64,000 nt of DNA from Escarpia spicata (Eukaryota; Annelida; Polychaeta; Sabellida; Siboglinidae), in NCBI GenBank assembly GCA_963995525.1, contig OZ023206.1, forward strand, positions 26,825,978 to 26,889,977. Reading direction: 5' to 3'. Numbering within the stretch: the stretch's first letter is position 1; each line of letters starts with the position of its first letter. The notes below the pieces were generated by a model. The model made no database searches and was not told the origin of the DNA. It worked only from the letters and a program-made list of their open reading frames with translations. Shown one piece after another: positions 9,751 through 23,965 of the stretch. The translations under genes and the position numbers were made by a program.

Positions 9751-9790
9751 GGGTGCTGTTGAAATTTTTTTTCGCGGCGACGTTCATAAT
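9751..9790 (+). repeat. GGGGTGCTGTTGAA family repeat
   Basis: The pattern GGGGTGCTGTTGAA, T-run, cgcggcgacgttca resembles reverse-complement versions near 35945-35990 and 36559-36600 and looser ones near 14860-14945 and 20440-20480. This is a short dispersed repeat, probably part of a non-autonomous DNA element. Confidence 0.45.
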
Positions 9791-9792
9791 TT

Positions 9793-9880
9793 GTAGATTG
9801 TAGTTGCAAATGGTTGGAGTATATTAACCCCTTTAGGTGCATAGGCCCACACACTTGCCTTTTGTTTCATCTCTTTAATG
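9793..9880 (+). repeat. Dispersed repeat, copy 2
   Basis: Shares gtagttgcaaatggt and ccttttgttt blocks with 8303-8391 and 11640-11740. Confidence 0.45.
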
Positions 9881-10319
9881 TGGATGAAACGAGCGTTCAG
9901 GATGAGCAATGTCACCACAAGCCACATCTGTGACAAATACACTTCACATTTCACACCGCAGTTACTGCACAATGCACACAAACTGCAGGAACAGTGCAAG
10001 TGAGATCATGCATGGACTTCCAGGATTGCAGTTATCTGAATAGGAGTAAAAGGCGGTGTTGCATTGTTGAGCACAGGTGAAAGCAATCAATACTGTCTCA
10101 CAAGGGCGAGTTCAAAGAAAACACACATACTCCAGGTTAAAACAATGCAGCGATAATAAATCGACGGCGTCGCTTTCGAAGGCGTGGTTTCATGAAAGGG
10201 GACCTCCCTTTAAATATAGATCTACACATAAATATTTATTATTTCATATATAAACACTGGCAACAACTGTTGAATTGGTGTAATGTTTAGCTGCGGGGAT
10301 AATAAATTATTATTTCCTA
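9881..10319. other. No gene seen
   Basis: Short frames only. Nothing recognisable before the repeat that begins near 10320. Confidence 0.4.
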
Positions 10320-10705
10320 GTGCGCCCTAGCTAGTAGGAGTGAAACTAGATAACCCTAATTGATAATTAATCAATTCCACTGGCTGCCTGCGCCTTTCCC
10401 CGACCAGCCTAGACCACCCTCTGAGTTAATTACGTTGATCTGTCGTGACATCCAAGTGTTTACTGAAGAAGCCACAAGAGAGGAGGCGTCATTAAGCATA
10501 GTGTCACTGACTGGTAATAAATCGACTGTGCTTCTAGGCTTTGTTAACTTTACCCTGCCCTCTTTGGCCTGGGAGGCCCCCTGGCTAGCTATCCTCCCTC
10601 CAGGGTGCCTGAGGCGCGGGACTGGAGTGTCACTGGTCACATCGGTGTAGGATTACTTATCCTTGGGATAGTATCATCAGAAATGTGCAGGAGTTGGCGT
10701 TCTGA
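10320..10705 (+). repeat. Dispersed repeat, partner of 29885-30250
   Basis: Shared blocks with the reverse complement of 29885-30250 include gaaactagat...attgataat, ccactggctgcc, gtttactgaagaag, gttaactttaccctgccctc, tttggcctgggag and a C/G-rich end with cctgaggc.cggga. The two copies are in opposite orientation about 20 kb apart. No coding content is supported, although frames over 90 codons occur on both strands. Confidence 0.65.
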
Positions 10706-11221
10706 AGTTGGGCAGGAAGGTTGCGTTGCAGTGGCCAGCTACATGGGAATCGCTAGAGTACTAGACCTGCAGACGGTAAGTCATGTTTTATTCTCACAGT
10801 TCTCCCCAGATGGCTGCACATTAAAGGTACAACGTATAATCACTGTTAATGTTTCAACACTGTAATGGTCTGCCCATATGAGCTTTTATCGAACCACATT
10901 TAAATGTTCTTTGAGCGAATTATGTGCGCGTGTGTGCGTGCCTGTCTGCGTGTGTTTGCGCGCGTTATTTTCCACTATCTTACAAGCCTTTAATTGCCCC
11001 GGCCTGGATCGTCATGGACGCATCATGTCCGTTGGCAGTCCGCGCCAGTCTTCTCTACTGCTATACGCATACTGATCCACTCTCGAACTTCGAAGTCGAT
11101 GTTATCCAGCTAGTTTTTCTTCTAGGCGTCGCCGCGCACACGTCTTCGACTGTCATCGATTCTGCCTTGTATAATAGTTTTTTAATGGTGTTGTAACGGA
11201 GGACGTGGCCAGAGTTAAGCA
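10706..11221. other. No gene seen
   Basis: Includes a short imperfect GTGT/GCGC run at 10925-10967. Open frames here have no recognisable domain. Confidence 0.4.
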
Positions 11222-11375
11222 ATTTAATTTAAATCGTTGATTGTAATCTTTGGTGTAAATATTTGATTTAAATCGTTGATATAAATCTTTGATTTAAATC
11301 TTTGTTGTATTTGTTTATTTAAATCGTTGATATAAATCTTTGAAGTAAATATTTTGTGTAAATCTTTAAATCACA
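11222..11375. repeat. AT-rich degenerate tandem repeat
   Basis: Variants of tttaaatcgttgatataaat and aatctttgattt alternate for about 150 bp with a period of roughly 20 to 25 bp. Confidence 0.6.
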
Positions 11376-11639
11376 AAAAAATCAGTGATTATGAAGTTTA
11401 TAAACTATATACATAATGTAATATGTAACTACAAAAAGTTATGTTCTTACAAATCGTAATTTTTTTTAAATTATACTAAATCAATTATATATCTGTTGCA
11501 GTAACCATATAAACTCGACGCTTGTTGATCAATCATCGGGGATTGTCCAATGCAATATATGACACCCATCAGATACTATGGTATTTCACTAGAACATTTC
11601 ACTTTTAGTCAATTCTGAGGAAATTACTTGCGCGATATT

Positions 11640-11740
11640 GTCAATAGTAGTTGCAAATGGTCAGTTTGTAACTTTCGTTTCAAACGAATCAAGGCACAAA
11701 CAACTGCCTTTTGTTTTCCTTAAATTATGAACTTTCCTTA
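11640..11740 (+). repeat. Dispersed repeat, copy 3
   Basis: Shares gtagttgcaaatggtcagtt and gccttttgttttcctt with 8303-8391 and 9793-9880. The spacer is slightly longer. Confidence 0.45.
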
Positions 11741-12039
11741 AATTATGACTTAAATACATTCCACAAATATTTCAATTTTCAAGTACATTTTAAGCACTTT
11801 TGAATTGCGATCATGTACAGTAATTGGTATCCCAGGAAATATCGAGTTAATAAGTCAGTCACCTCCCTGACAATAGGCACACGTAGACATTGACTGGTGT
11901 CAGTGGACTTCTATAGTGAGGCACGTGATCATTTAGATAAATGTAATTAACACCGGGCCAGATTAACACCTGTACAGGCTACACTGCGCTAGGACCAGTG
12001 AGCACATCTCAAGACAATTTCGAATTTCAACAAAGAGTA

Positions 12040-12176
12040 TACGTACTCAAGCTAAATCCACCAAAAATACTTGTAATGTACTTAAGTACTTTTCCCCAAA
12101 CCAGGATCATTATACTTGTACTTAAATACTTTGTCAACAAAGAGCACATTTGAAAGTACTGTTGCTCAACCCTGTA
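12040..12176 (-). mobile_element. Fragment of hAT-like non-autonomous element
   Basis: The stretch is made of acttaagtactt-like blocks and ends with gctcaaccctg. Read on the minus strand, it starts CAGGGTTGAGCAA and continues with AGTACTTT blocks, the same style as the element at 27517-28187. The other end was not found. Confidence 0.35.
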
Positions 12177-12571
12177 TGTTACTGTACGAAAATATTGAAC
12201 AACATTTAGGTATGTACTACTGTTTATAATATTGAACTTACTTAATTAGGAAGAGGGGAATATCTATGCATGTTGGGGGTAGTTGACATATAAGGAGGAG
12301 AATACCCTAGGCCTTGAGCAACTATTCACAAGGAAGGAATAAACTGCCACACTGGTGTAACGGTAGTCACACGACAAGAGTAGGTCTTTTCTGGCACTTA
12401 TTTGCACGACAACAGTAATACAATATCTGAAATAATGTTTTCTGTTACCGACAAAACAATATTAATATTATTTTCTATTAAATATTTTACCTTAGATGTG
12501 ACGCTGAAAACACTTTAAGAAGCAGGCGATTGACAACAGCCGAATGTGTTACAGTTGTAGACTACGCCAAA

Positions 12572-12647
12572 ATGGCAGACATCTTTATGTCCGAGGACGT
12601 CCAGAAATTACTCGAAAACAAGTTCGTTGTGGTGATTGGCGATTCAG
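12572..12647 (+). CDS. PCED1-A coding exon 1
   Basis: Starts MADIFMSEDV and ends inside the codon after GDS, before a GTAGGT donor. It carries the nucleophile Ser25. Confidence 0.9.
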
Positions 12648-14958
12648 GTAGGTCTAATGTCAATGCCACGCAAATAGTTTTTTGTAACTTTTGTTAGTTA
12701 CAACAGTCTCACGAGGTTTTAAGGTGCTACTTCAATGCTCCATCTTTTGACAGATTGACAGATAAATACTCCAACCTAAGGCGAGTTGTATTAAAGCAGT
12801 CTCAAATGCGATTGTAATGTGATAATATTATTACAGTTCTATTACATTGTACGATTAGAGTGCTAACATATTGCTACAGCTCCAATATTATTTTAATTAT
12901 TGATGTCGATTACAATATGAACACTACTTGTTAAAGTGCACAATTGTTATTATTATGTTGTCAAAATAATATTGATAGTGCAGGCCTTGGGTAAATTACA
13001 TTGCAACGTAATCGATTACTATTATTTTGTTTCCTTCCTGTTACTATTACATGGTGAATTATTCGTATTACTATTACATGCTGAATTCTTATTAGTATTA
13101 AATTTGAAGCTATTGCTATTACATTTTTCATCGGAATATTTTATGGTATCATGCACTGTATGCATAAATACAATAAGTATAATTGTTTGACTCATAATCT
13201 CAAGAAGTTAAACAAGACAGGTGAATAACAAAATCTAACTTGCGTTTTATTGATACTCATGCCCAAAGTATTTGAAATACTATTTGAGAATGTCAAGTAC
13301 TTTCATCATCATTAGGGAAGTATTACAAAGTTTTAAAAAATCACAAATATTTACATCAAAATATATATACATAGTATATACCACATTTAGTTCAATCTAC
13401 AAACTACATTGACTAAGGATATAACAGATATATGTTCCATTTTATATTTAAATACCGTAGTGGAATGAAAGACAAAAGCAATAGTCAATGCCACATATTT
13501 GGTGGATTATATTACAGTTTAATAATTACAGTCCAATTAAACCACATAGCTCTACTGCTGCTTGGTGGACAGTTAATTATTGGCTAAGTGCAAATACATC
13601 AGGATGTTTTTCACACCCGCTGTAGTTTAGGCTGAATTATATGCATGATGGAGGCAGTCACTAAACCCATAGGCTTACTTGAAAAGGGTAGTTGGCAACT
13701 TGGCACTTGGTAGAACTGGCTTCAAAGCAGTGAAAGTCCAGTGTAATCCCTTTAGTCAATGCAGCAGTCACACTATACCAGTGTCTCTTGCTATGTAAAC
13801 GCTCATAAAACTCTAGGGTAAACTTCACCAGGGGCATGCTGAAGTTGATAAGGGGGATCGAGCAACCATAAAACCTGGAGAAACTAGTGGAATCTACAAC
13901 CTAATCAAATGGAATTGTATGTAGTTGAAATTCAGTTTAAATGTTCAATAGTAATATAAAAGTAATATGTCAATTACTATTACATTGCTCCCAATTACTA
14001 CTGCATTGAGTTTTTTTCAACCTATTACTATTACTTCAATATTTGTAATTGTTACTATTACATATTACTATTACCCCAGGCCTGGTACAGTGTCAGAATA
14101 CGATTGTTTTAAATCAAGCCATTGTTATGTTCACTGGATCAACATTGTCATGAATAAGAACAGTGTCAACTTCCATACCTGCTTACACTGATGGAATGAA
14201 TAAAATGTCGGATGTGTAACTGAAATCACTAGATTGCATTACCAGTGTTTGTGTTCTAACTAGAATAGAAGAGATGTTTTAACATCATGACGTGTTCTCA
14301 ATATTCGTGTTTATGTTTTATGCAGTGATGCGAGGTGTCTATAAAGATCTTGTACTGATGCTGCAACGCAATGAACTACTGGTCCCACTAATGCTGAAGA
14401 GAAAGGTACCAACCTACGCTGTCACAACTAAAACGTAACAAGTCATTTATAGGTGATTTATTTGAACCAAATTAATACATAATCATCATTCTATACTTGA
14501 CAATGACACAAATGATGGGACACTTTTCATCTTAGGGAAATTGATGCCAATAATAATACAATCGAATGATAGTCGCATGCAACCAAGCAACGCTGATGTC
14601 GACTTTATTGAAAATGTCAACTCAATATATCTGATTATTCTTGATGCATATGTGCTATCGAAAACAACCTTGGCACATAATGTTTTAGATAAGTTAGACA
14701 AAAGTTTTCAAAGGCGGATCCAGTGGGGCCTGAGTGGCACGTGCCCCCCTAGACCTTTGGAATTTGGCTTGACCGTAGACCTTTTTGAATGGGCCCTCGT
14801 GACTGTGCACCCCCTAGAGCCTTGGCAATGTGCCCCCTTTCAGGTTACAATAAACGGCGGCGAAAAATGTCAACAGTCGAACCTGGCGAGCCAGCTGAAG
14901 AAGAGTCGAGTATACGGCGGCGCGGCGGCGTAAAATTTCAACAACCGCCCCTCCCCTC

Positions 14959-14991
<33 letters not shown>

Positions 14992-17446
14992 TCCCCGATG
15001 CGTTATAGGAGACAGCGCGATACAGCGAGAAGAGGCTAAAATTGCGGCCGCGAGCGATGACAATTTTTCAACAGGCCTTCTCCTCCCTGGCTTCTGATAT
15101 CACCAGTCGAATCGAGGCAGCGGAGAAGCTAAAGTTACGGCGCGCGCGGCGAAAAAAATTCTACACAATTTGTTCTGCCGCCAGTGGAGGTTTTTGTCCC
15201 CCCCCCCCCCCGACTACCCTCTCTTGATTCTGTGGTTTTGAATGTAGCACCTCAGCCCACATAACATATATAATTATAATATACCTTCTTTTGCGCCGAA
15301 ATTTTTGGAAACCAAATAATTTGGCGACTAAAACAAAACTGAAGACACACATGCAGTGTACAAATGAAACGGAGGATGCACCCATATATGGTTGCTGAAA
15401 TGCACAGCAAAATTATTTGAAGTCAATGGCTTGCATTACGTTATAACAAAGTCATTATCTCAGGAAGCTACAGCAAAATTAATTACTAACAAAAAGAAGA
15501 CACACTTTACACATATCGGTGACTTAAATATAATATATACCAACATGTATATATAACTCAATATCATATAATAATTACAGGGAGAGCGGAGTCACTGCAA
15601 CGACCGGCTGATTGACATCGGCGAGATGACAAACGAGAAGTCGTATCGTGAAGTGCGTCAGTACCAGACGGGCTACAACCTCGTGAGGTTCTACTTCGTG
15701 ACGGCCTGCTACAGCTCCTACACGGAGTATATCATGCGCGACCTCGTCAAGGAACCGCACCCTGACGTCATTATCATGAACAGTTGTCTCTGGGACGTGA
15801 GCAGGCTAGTGGATGTTGTCTTCACTGCGTCTCTTGTTCAATGGTCTTATCTCTTGTTCTGTGTCATCGTCTCTTGTTCTGTATCATAATTTCGTTTTGT
15901 GCCACTAAAACTCACCATTATTGTTTTATGTCATCATCTCTTGTAATTATTTTGGTACATGTAATGTTAATTTAATTATAAATTCTACCAATGAAACGAA
16001 ACGTGATGGATTCGTTTATGGAGATCCGATGAAAAGGATCACTAATGAACACGAAACGAAATATGAACAAAGCAGATAGTTCTATATGGATATGATTAAC
16101 AAAAAAACTTGTGTCCTCTTTGCAGATATGGCCCTGCCAGCATGAAGGTGTATCAGAAAAACCTATGCAAGCTGTTTGTTCATCTCTCCGAAGTTCTTCA
16201 ACCCGACTGTCTCTTCATCTGGACGACAGCCATGCCGATCGCAAAGACAATCAAAGGAGGTGTCCTTGTTCCGGGGCTCGAGTTAGTACCATTTTAATTT
16301 AAATAACACACCTCTTAATTAATATACGAACGAATGAAACCACTCCACGTACAAATGCATGTAACCACGTTCAATGTAACCCTAAACATAACCCCTTTTG
16401 CACATCAAACTGACCATTTGCACATCAAACTGACCATTTCTACATGGAGGGGTTTAACGAAGCTCCGTCCGTAAGGAATAAGTCGTTTAACTGATGAGCT
16501 ATTCGAAAATCAAAAACTCGTTTTTTAACCTATAATGTAATGTCATGTCAGTCAGTATTGAAATAAACCAATAAACAGAATGTTGTTACATGCAAGGAAC
16601 TCCTAATATTGTTTACATAGTTTTTACTTGTCACGAAACTGTAGTTCACATAAATTCGTTCACCGAATCCCCAATTAGTTAATGATATACATTATTCAAG
16701 TTTTTGCGATTTCTGCATTCCTCGTATTGCCCACTGATTTGTTTAATATTTACCGAGTCTTTTCCGAATTACACTTCTGAAAAAGACTCCAATACAACAA
16801 ACGATTTATAAATCTCGATAGGTTTCGTGAGGACATCCTGCGTTTGGATGTCATCGAGGGCAACTTCTACGCAAAGCAAGCCGTCGTCGCCGCCGGCCAC
16901 GACGTCCTTGACTTCCACTATCACTTCCGAAACCACGTGAACCTGCGCGAGCGCGACGGCATTCACTGGAACTACCGCGCACACCGCACTATGACGAACT
17001 TCCTGCTGATTCACATCTGCGAGGCGTGGGGATTTGCACTTCCGCGTCGACAGCGGTTCCGTACGATCGCTCGCGACAACGCTGGACCATTCCGGCCGCC
17101 GATGAGACCCACGCAGATCATGTTCCAACCTCCCGTCCCGGAAGAGCGATACGGAGGTCCGATCGGCTATGGGAAAATGCAGTATAACCAGGACTATACT
17201 TATGCGTCTGCCGCGAATCACCATAGATCGGCAAGCTGCGATCCGTCATATCTCAACAACGCAGACAACCATACGTTTACTTGTGAACTCGGGCTCCTTG
17301 CAACGAATTTGCTGATCGCCTTCGAGCAGAACCGGCAAAACAACCAGTGGGAACACTGCCAGCGTGGGGGGCCACAGCGACATCATTACCAGGATTCCAT
17401 CGTCAGACACCATCCCTACCATCCCCACGTGAAATACAATTATTAG
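12572..17446 (+). CDS. PC-esterase domain-containing protein 1-like, copy A (386 aa, 5 coding exons)
   Basis: The exons 12572-12647, 14326-14405, 15581-15804, 16126-16281 and 16822-17446 join in frame to 386 codons plus TAG. The product is an SGNH-type hydrolase of the PCED1/FAM113 family, proposed from its fold to be an acyl or carbohydrate esterase; the substrate is unknown. Block I is VVVIGDS (GDS 23-25, nucleophile Ser25). N119 in MNSCLWD is the likely oxyanion Asn, and DGIHW (224-228) gives the catalytic Asp and His. There is no signal peptide, so a cytosolic or nuclear place is likely. The C-terminal 150 residues are rich in P, H, Q and N and probably disordered. Length is slightly below the vertebrate 430-455. 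The start ATG has a good context (gccaaaATGG). Intron 3 seems to use a GC donor. The paralogue at 23371-28497 is tail to tail with it. Confidence 0.9.
12981..14084. mobile_element. hAT-like non-autonomous element in PCED1-A intron 1
   Basis: The left end caggccttgggtaa and the right end ttaccccaggcctg are near-perfect inverted repeats. The 8 bases outside are tgatagtg on the left and gtacagtg on the right, 5 of 8 identical, consistent with an old 8-bp target duplication. Both ends are filled with attactattacat blocks. There is no transposase frame. It occupies most of the 1.7-kb intron. Confidence 0.5.
14326..14405 (+). CDS. PCED1-A coding exon 2
   Basis: Follows a TTATGCAG acceptor and ends before GTACCA. 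Encodes V-M-R-G-V-Y-K-D and the L-M-L-Q-R-N helix after the catalytic GDS. Confidence 0.9.
14714..15212. repeat. C/G-rich dispersed repeat cluster in PCED1-A intron 2
   Basis: Begins ggcggatccagtggggcc with cctagacctttggaatttgg, which recurs at 35823. Contains cggcgg...caaca blocks, a poly-C run at 14961-14990 and another at 15198-15210. Such ggcggatccag ends are common at the edges of invertebrate DNA elements; I could not define a complete unit. Confidence 0.5.
15581..15804 (+). CDS. PCED1-A coding exon 3
   Basis: Follows an ATAATTACAG acceptor. Encodes residues 53-126, including the block with N119 (MNSCLWD). The end is set by the paralogue: the coding sequence stops at AGCAG, and the intron then begins GCTAGT, a GC-type donor. 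Confidence 0.85.
16126..16281 (+). CDS. PCED1-A coding exon 4
   Basis: Follows CTCTTTGCAG and ends before GTTAGT. Encodes the Y-G-P...M-K-V-Y helix and the strand FIWTTAMPI typical of the family. Confidence 0.9.
16822..17446 (+). CDS. PCED1-A coding exon 5
   Basis: Follows CTCGATAG and ends with TAG at 17444-17446. Encodes LDVIEGNFYA and the catalytic DGIHW, then a low-complexity tail with an EERYGGPI block shared with the paralogue and an H-P-Y-H-P-H end. Confidence 0.9.
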
Positions 17447-18479
17447 TCTTTCCGTTGATCCTGCTCAAAGTGTTCAACATTTCGTATGTTCTGTTTGTGG
17501 AGCCTAACAACCGTAATCCTTAAAGGATGTCTAGGGTGTTCCGTGGTCCTGAGGATTGTCTCCTGATTTACTTCATAGAGGTCTTTGGAGTAAGATCGGT
17601 GATGGGTGTGCTTGTCTCTATGTTTCTAAGCTGTTGTGTTCTGTAGGTTTCATGGTACACTGACAGATTTTGTGCTTGCCGATTTCTGGTAGTATGTAAT
17701 AATACGCACACTGTTGGTATTTCAGTATTGTTATATCGTGATAAATATAACATATGTGTAATAGCAATGAAGGTATGAACTGCTGATATCGACGATATCG
17801 CACATAATGCACCCCCTCCCCCAAATTATTTTCTCCCGATCACATTTCTTTCCACATTTGGTGTCATTCTAAGTTACATCTAGTGGGTGTGGGGTCCGTT
17901 TCACATAACATGGTAGACCTACACGGATGTTTTGACGTCACTCATTAAAAATGACGTCACACATTTTGTGTACTTTATTTGTAGTACTTGTTGAGTAGTT
18001 TCCAAACTTGTTTGAATGACCGCCGTGTGTTATAACTAATTTATAGTTTTATATTATTTGTTGTCTGATTTGATATAGCGTATGTGCTTTCACTTGCTGT
18101 TGATACAAGGGTAATTTATATGTTTTACTTGTATTTTTCTTTGACGTATGTTATGACTACGGGTGTGTTCTTTCGTTGTGGGTGAGGGTTCTAGTCATAC
18201 TGGCCTTGTTCTCCCACTTTGGGTTGCCCTTTAAGAGATTCTAAATACGCCACTGTAATACCGTCTATTGCTTATGTACATACGTAGACAGACGTTTAAA
18301 TTGTGACTGCTATTGTTGATCTGTTCCCCCATATATGCATGTAACCCAAATTAAACCGTTGTTTAATTATGTTTTGTTCCGCGTCTATAATACTATACTG
18401 GTTAACCAGGGGATGACTTACTGCAATACTCTGGAGTAAACAACGTTCCTGACGTTTCTTTTGTCCTTGGTGTTGAAAG
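17447..18479. other. 3' flank of PCED1-A; no further gene seen
   Basis: Holds the presumed 3' UTR of PCED1-A. I see no canonical AATAAA close to the stop. No recognisable coding region. Confidence 0.5.
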
Positions 18480-18675
18480 GTATAGGTGCCGGAACATAAT
18501 TAATATTGGGTGAGTTGAGCCGGAGCTTCAGCACCCACTCCGTCGCTGTCAGATCATTGCACAAAAATGCACCCCTTCAATAAATTGGAGGGGTGCTAAT
18601 CTTATATCCAGTTCCTCCACCAAACATATGGGGGGGGGGGGGGGCTCAAGTCCCCCTGGTTCCGGCGCCTATGGC
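18480..18675. mobile_element. About 195-bp element with terminal inverted repeats
   Basis: The left end ataggtgccggaac and the right end gttccggcgcctat are inverted repeats with 13 of 14 matches. The right half (gctaatcttatatccag, a poly-G run at 18631-18645, then ccggcgcc) matches the reverse complement of 36350-36440. It is a short non-autonomous DNA element, possibly with TA as target. Confidence 0.65.
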
Positions 18676-19985
18676 AGTTTGTTCAGACTTGATCCCATGT
18701 TACTGCAACTGGATATCATAACAGCGGGGTGCTTTAGACTTCTCGTGAAGTTCGAAAGGAAACTTACGTCGCAGCGCCTCAGCCTTTTGCGACATTTAGT
18801 TTATTTAGCCACATCCTGCAACCCTAGATCCGCCCCCAGGGCCTCCTCCGAATCCTACCCGGTCACAAAACTATTAGCGGCCCATATAGTGATATAAAAT
18901 AGTATAGCATATACCTAGGCAGCAACCACTACGATAGGATTGTCAATAGCGGAATCGACGTATATTTAATCGGTAGACAGTAACCACGAGACGACTGGCA
19001 CACCCTCTGATGCTGCCATTGTGTTGTTACGTGTGAAGTCCTACACGATCTTACAACCTACTTTACACAATTGCACAACCAAACTCTTTATGTAGTGTTA
19101 TTTTCTGCGAAAAGCGAGACAATTTCGTCGAAAGCAACTGTGTTCTGCGAAGAAACGAGCATTGCGACAGAAAGAGAGCGACGAAGAAGGCGCCTACATC
19201 GATTCCGCCATCGCCCGACTGACACAAACGTGCGCCGACATCGCGGCAGGACTGAAAGCGGAGATCTGCCACGTGGAACGTCACGTGTAAAGTTACGAAC
19301 GATAAACGGGGGAGAAGGCGTTCAGATTGAATACGCTCGATCTCCTCCAGTGGACGGTCAGAAACCTCCAATTACACCCCCCCAAACGTCCAACTGCACT
19401 CGATCCAGTGAGCTTCCCTAAAACATCTCCAACTGCACCCGCCTTGAGACATCGAGCGGAACTCTTGCCTCAATGGGGTGCGTATATCTACACACCCACC
19501 GCATCACCAAACCTACGGACCTGACTAGGATCGAATACCTATTCTTTTTTGTGCTATTTGGGGGCGGCATTTTTAGTCTGCTCACAAAGGCACTTTGCCT
19601 CGTTATGTCACCGCCTTTGCACACCTTCTGTAGGCCTACCAGATGGAACGTCAAGGCTAAACGTTAAATAAACGTAACAACTATGCTAAACTCTTCTTAT
19701 CTGCTAAATGTTCGTTTAACTTCTTGCAAATGCTCTCCGTGATTGGCTTGACTCCCTGGCCTTTAGCAGGACCGTGACCTAGCGCTGATTATAACATCGC
19801 AGTCACTGCGCCGATAGAAAGAAACATTTTAATACTAGTCCTACATAACAATATTGCAAAACATGGGGGAAATTTAAATGGGCTTAAGAGCTACTTTACA
19901 TTTGACAATTAGCTAGATTCTTCATTGATAACAAATTCCGGGTACGAGCAGACACAAGCACCAGGCGTGCGCGTCAATTGCGACG
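18676..19985. other. No gene seen
   Basis: Frames up to 116 codons at 19063-19421 on both strands have no recognisable domain or splice support. Confidence 0.4.
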
Positions 19986-20085
19986 TGACGTAATCCAGAA
20001 CTTTTATTATTACGTCATCCGGAACGTGTATCATTACGTCACACGGAACGTGTATTATTACGTCACCCGGAACGTGTGTTTGCGT
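19986..20085. repeat. 24-bp tandem repeat carrying TTACGTCA
   Basis: TGACGTAA at 19986 and TTACGTCA at 20010, 20034 and 20058 are spaced exactly 24 bp. Between them lies cggaacgtgta. The octamer matches a CRE/ATF-type binding site (one change from TGACGTCA). Whether it acts as an enhancer is unknown. The 24-bp period leaves frames open on both strands, with 8-residue repeats that I do not regard as protein. Confidence 0.8.
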
Positions 20086-22979
<2,894 letters not shown>

Positions 22980-23370
22980 CGTGCATGTAAATAAATTAAA
23001 TGGGGTGAATTTTCGTTGTCAAGAATGGCACATAACTTAACACAACACAAATAGAAAAAATATTTAAATCTGATGGGAGTCAATCTGGGCTGGACAGTTT
23101 TGTCAAACAGATGCAACAGACATGTCATGTCAGCCAGGACATTATCCACCACATACGCTGCCCGGTTCTCATGTCCACAATAGCTTCAATGTGCATTATT
23201 ATCTATTCAAGTAATTAGGTGACGCCACTGTGACAATTTATATCCCCCACAATACATTATGACAACCAGAAACCACACGTAAAGATATAGTTAGTAGTCA
23301 CTGATACTATTACATACTCGATGAAAGTACAATCGCAGAACGTTGCCGTAATTTGGGGTCAGTAGAAGAA

Positions 23371-23965
23371 CTAATAGTTGCTGCGGGAATGATAGGGATG
23401 ATATCGACCAGTCGATCCTGGTGGGAAATATCGTTGTGGCTCTCCGCGATGGGAGCTTCCCCATTGGCTCCCCTGCCCCTGTTGGTATGCCATTTGACTG
23501 GCACGAATCAGGAGCAAATTCGTCGCAACGAGCCCTATTCCGTAATTCATCACGTGCTGCGTATTGTTCAGATACGACGGATCGCAACTCGCTGACCTTT
23601 GATGATTTGAGGCAGACGCATAGGTGTAGTCGCGATTATACTGGATATTCCCACGGTCGATTGGTCCACCGTATCGCTCTTCAGGCACGGGAGGTGTGTA
23701 CACTGTTCCGTCAAACGTCGCTGGCTGGACGTGGCGTCGACCCGGAAGCGCGATACCCCACGCCTCACATATATGCGTAAAGAGGAGGTTTGACATTCGG
23801 CGGTGCGCCTTGCCATTCCAGTGGATGCCATCAGCCGCCCGCAGATTCACGTGGTGGCGGAAATAGAAGTGAAAATCAAGGACATCGTGACCGGCGTCGA
23901 CAACCGCTTGCTTCGCGTAAAAGTTGCCCTCAATGACATCCAAACGCAACAGGTCCTCCCGGAAT
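23371..23965 (-). CDS. PCED1-B coding exon 5
   Basis: Follows GTCGACAG and ends at TAG 23373-23371. Contains the catalytic DGIHW and the disordered tail. Confidence 0.9.

Noticed and set aside
16844..17446. Separate 200-codon gene
   Set aside because: It is the last exon of PCED1-A; the true exon starts at 16822 after an AG acceptor.
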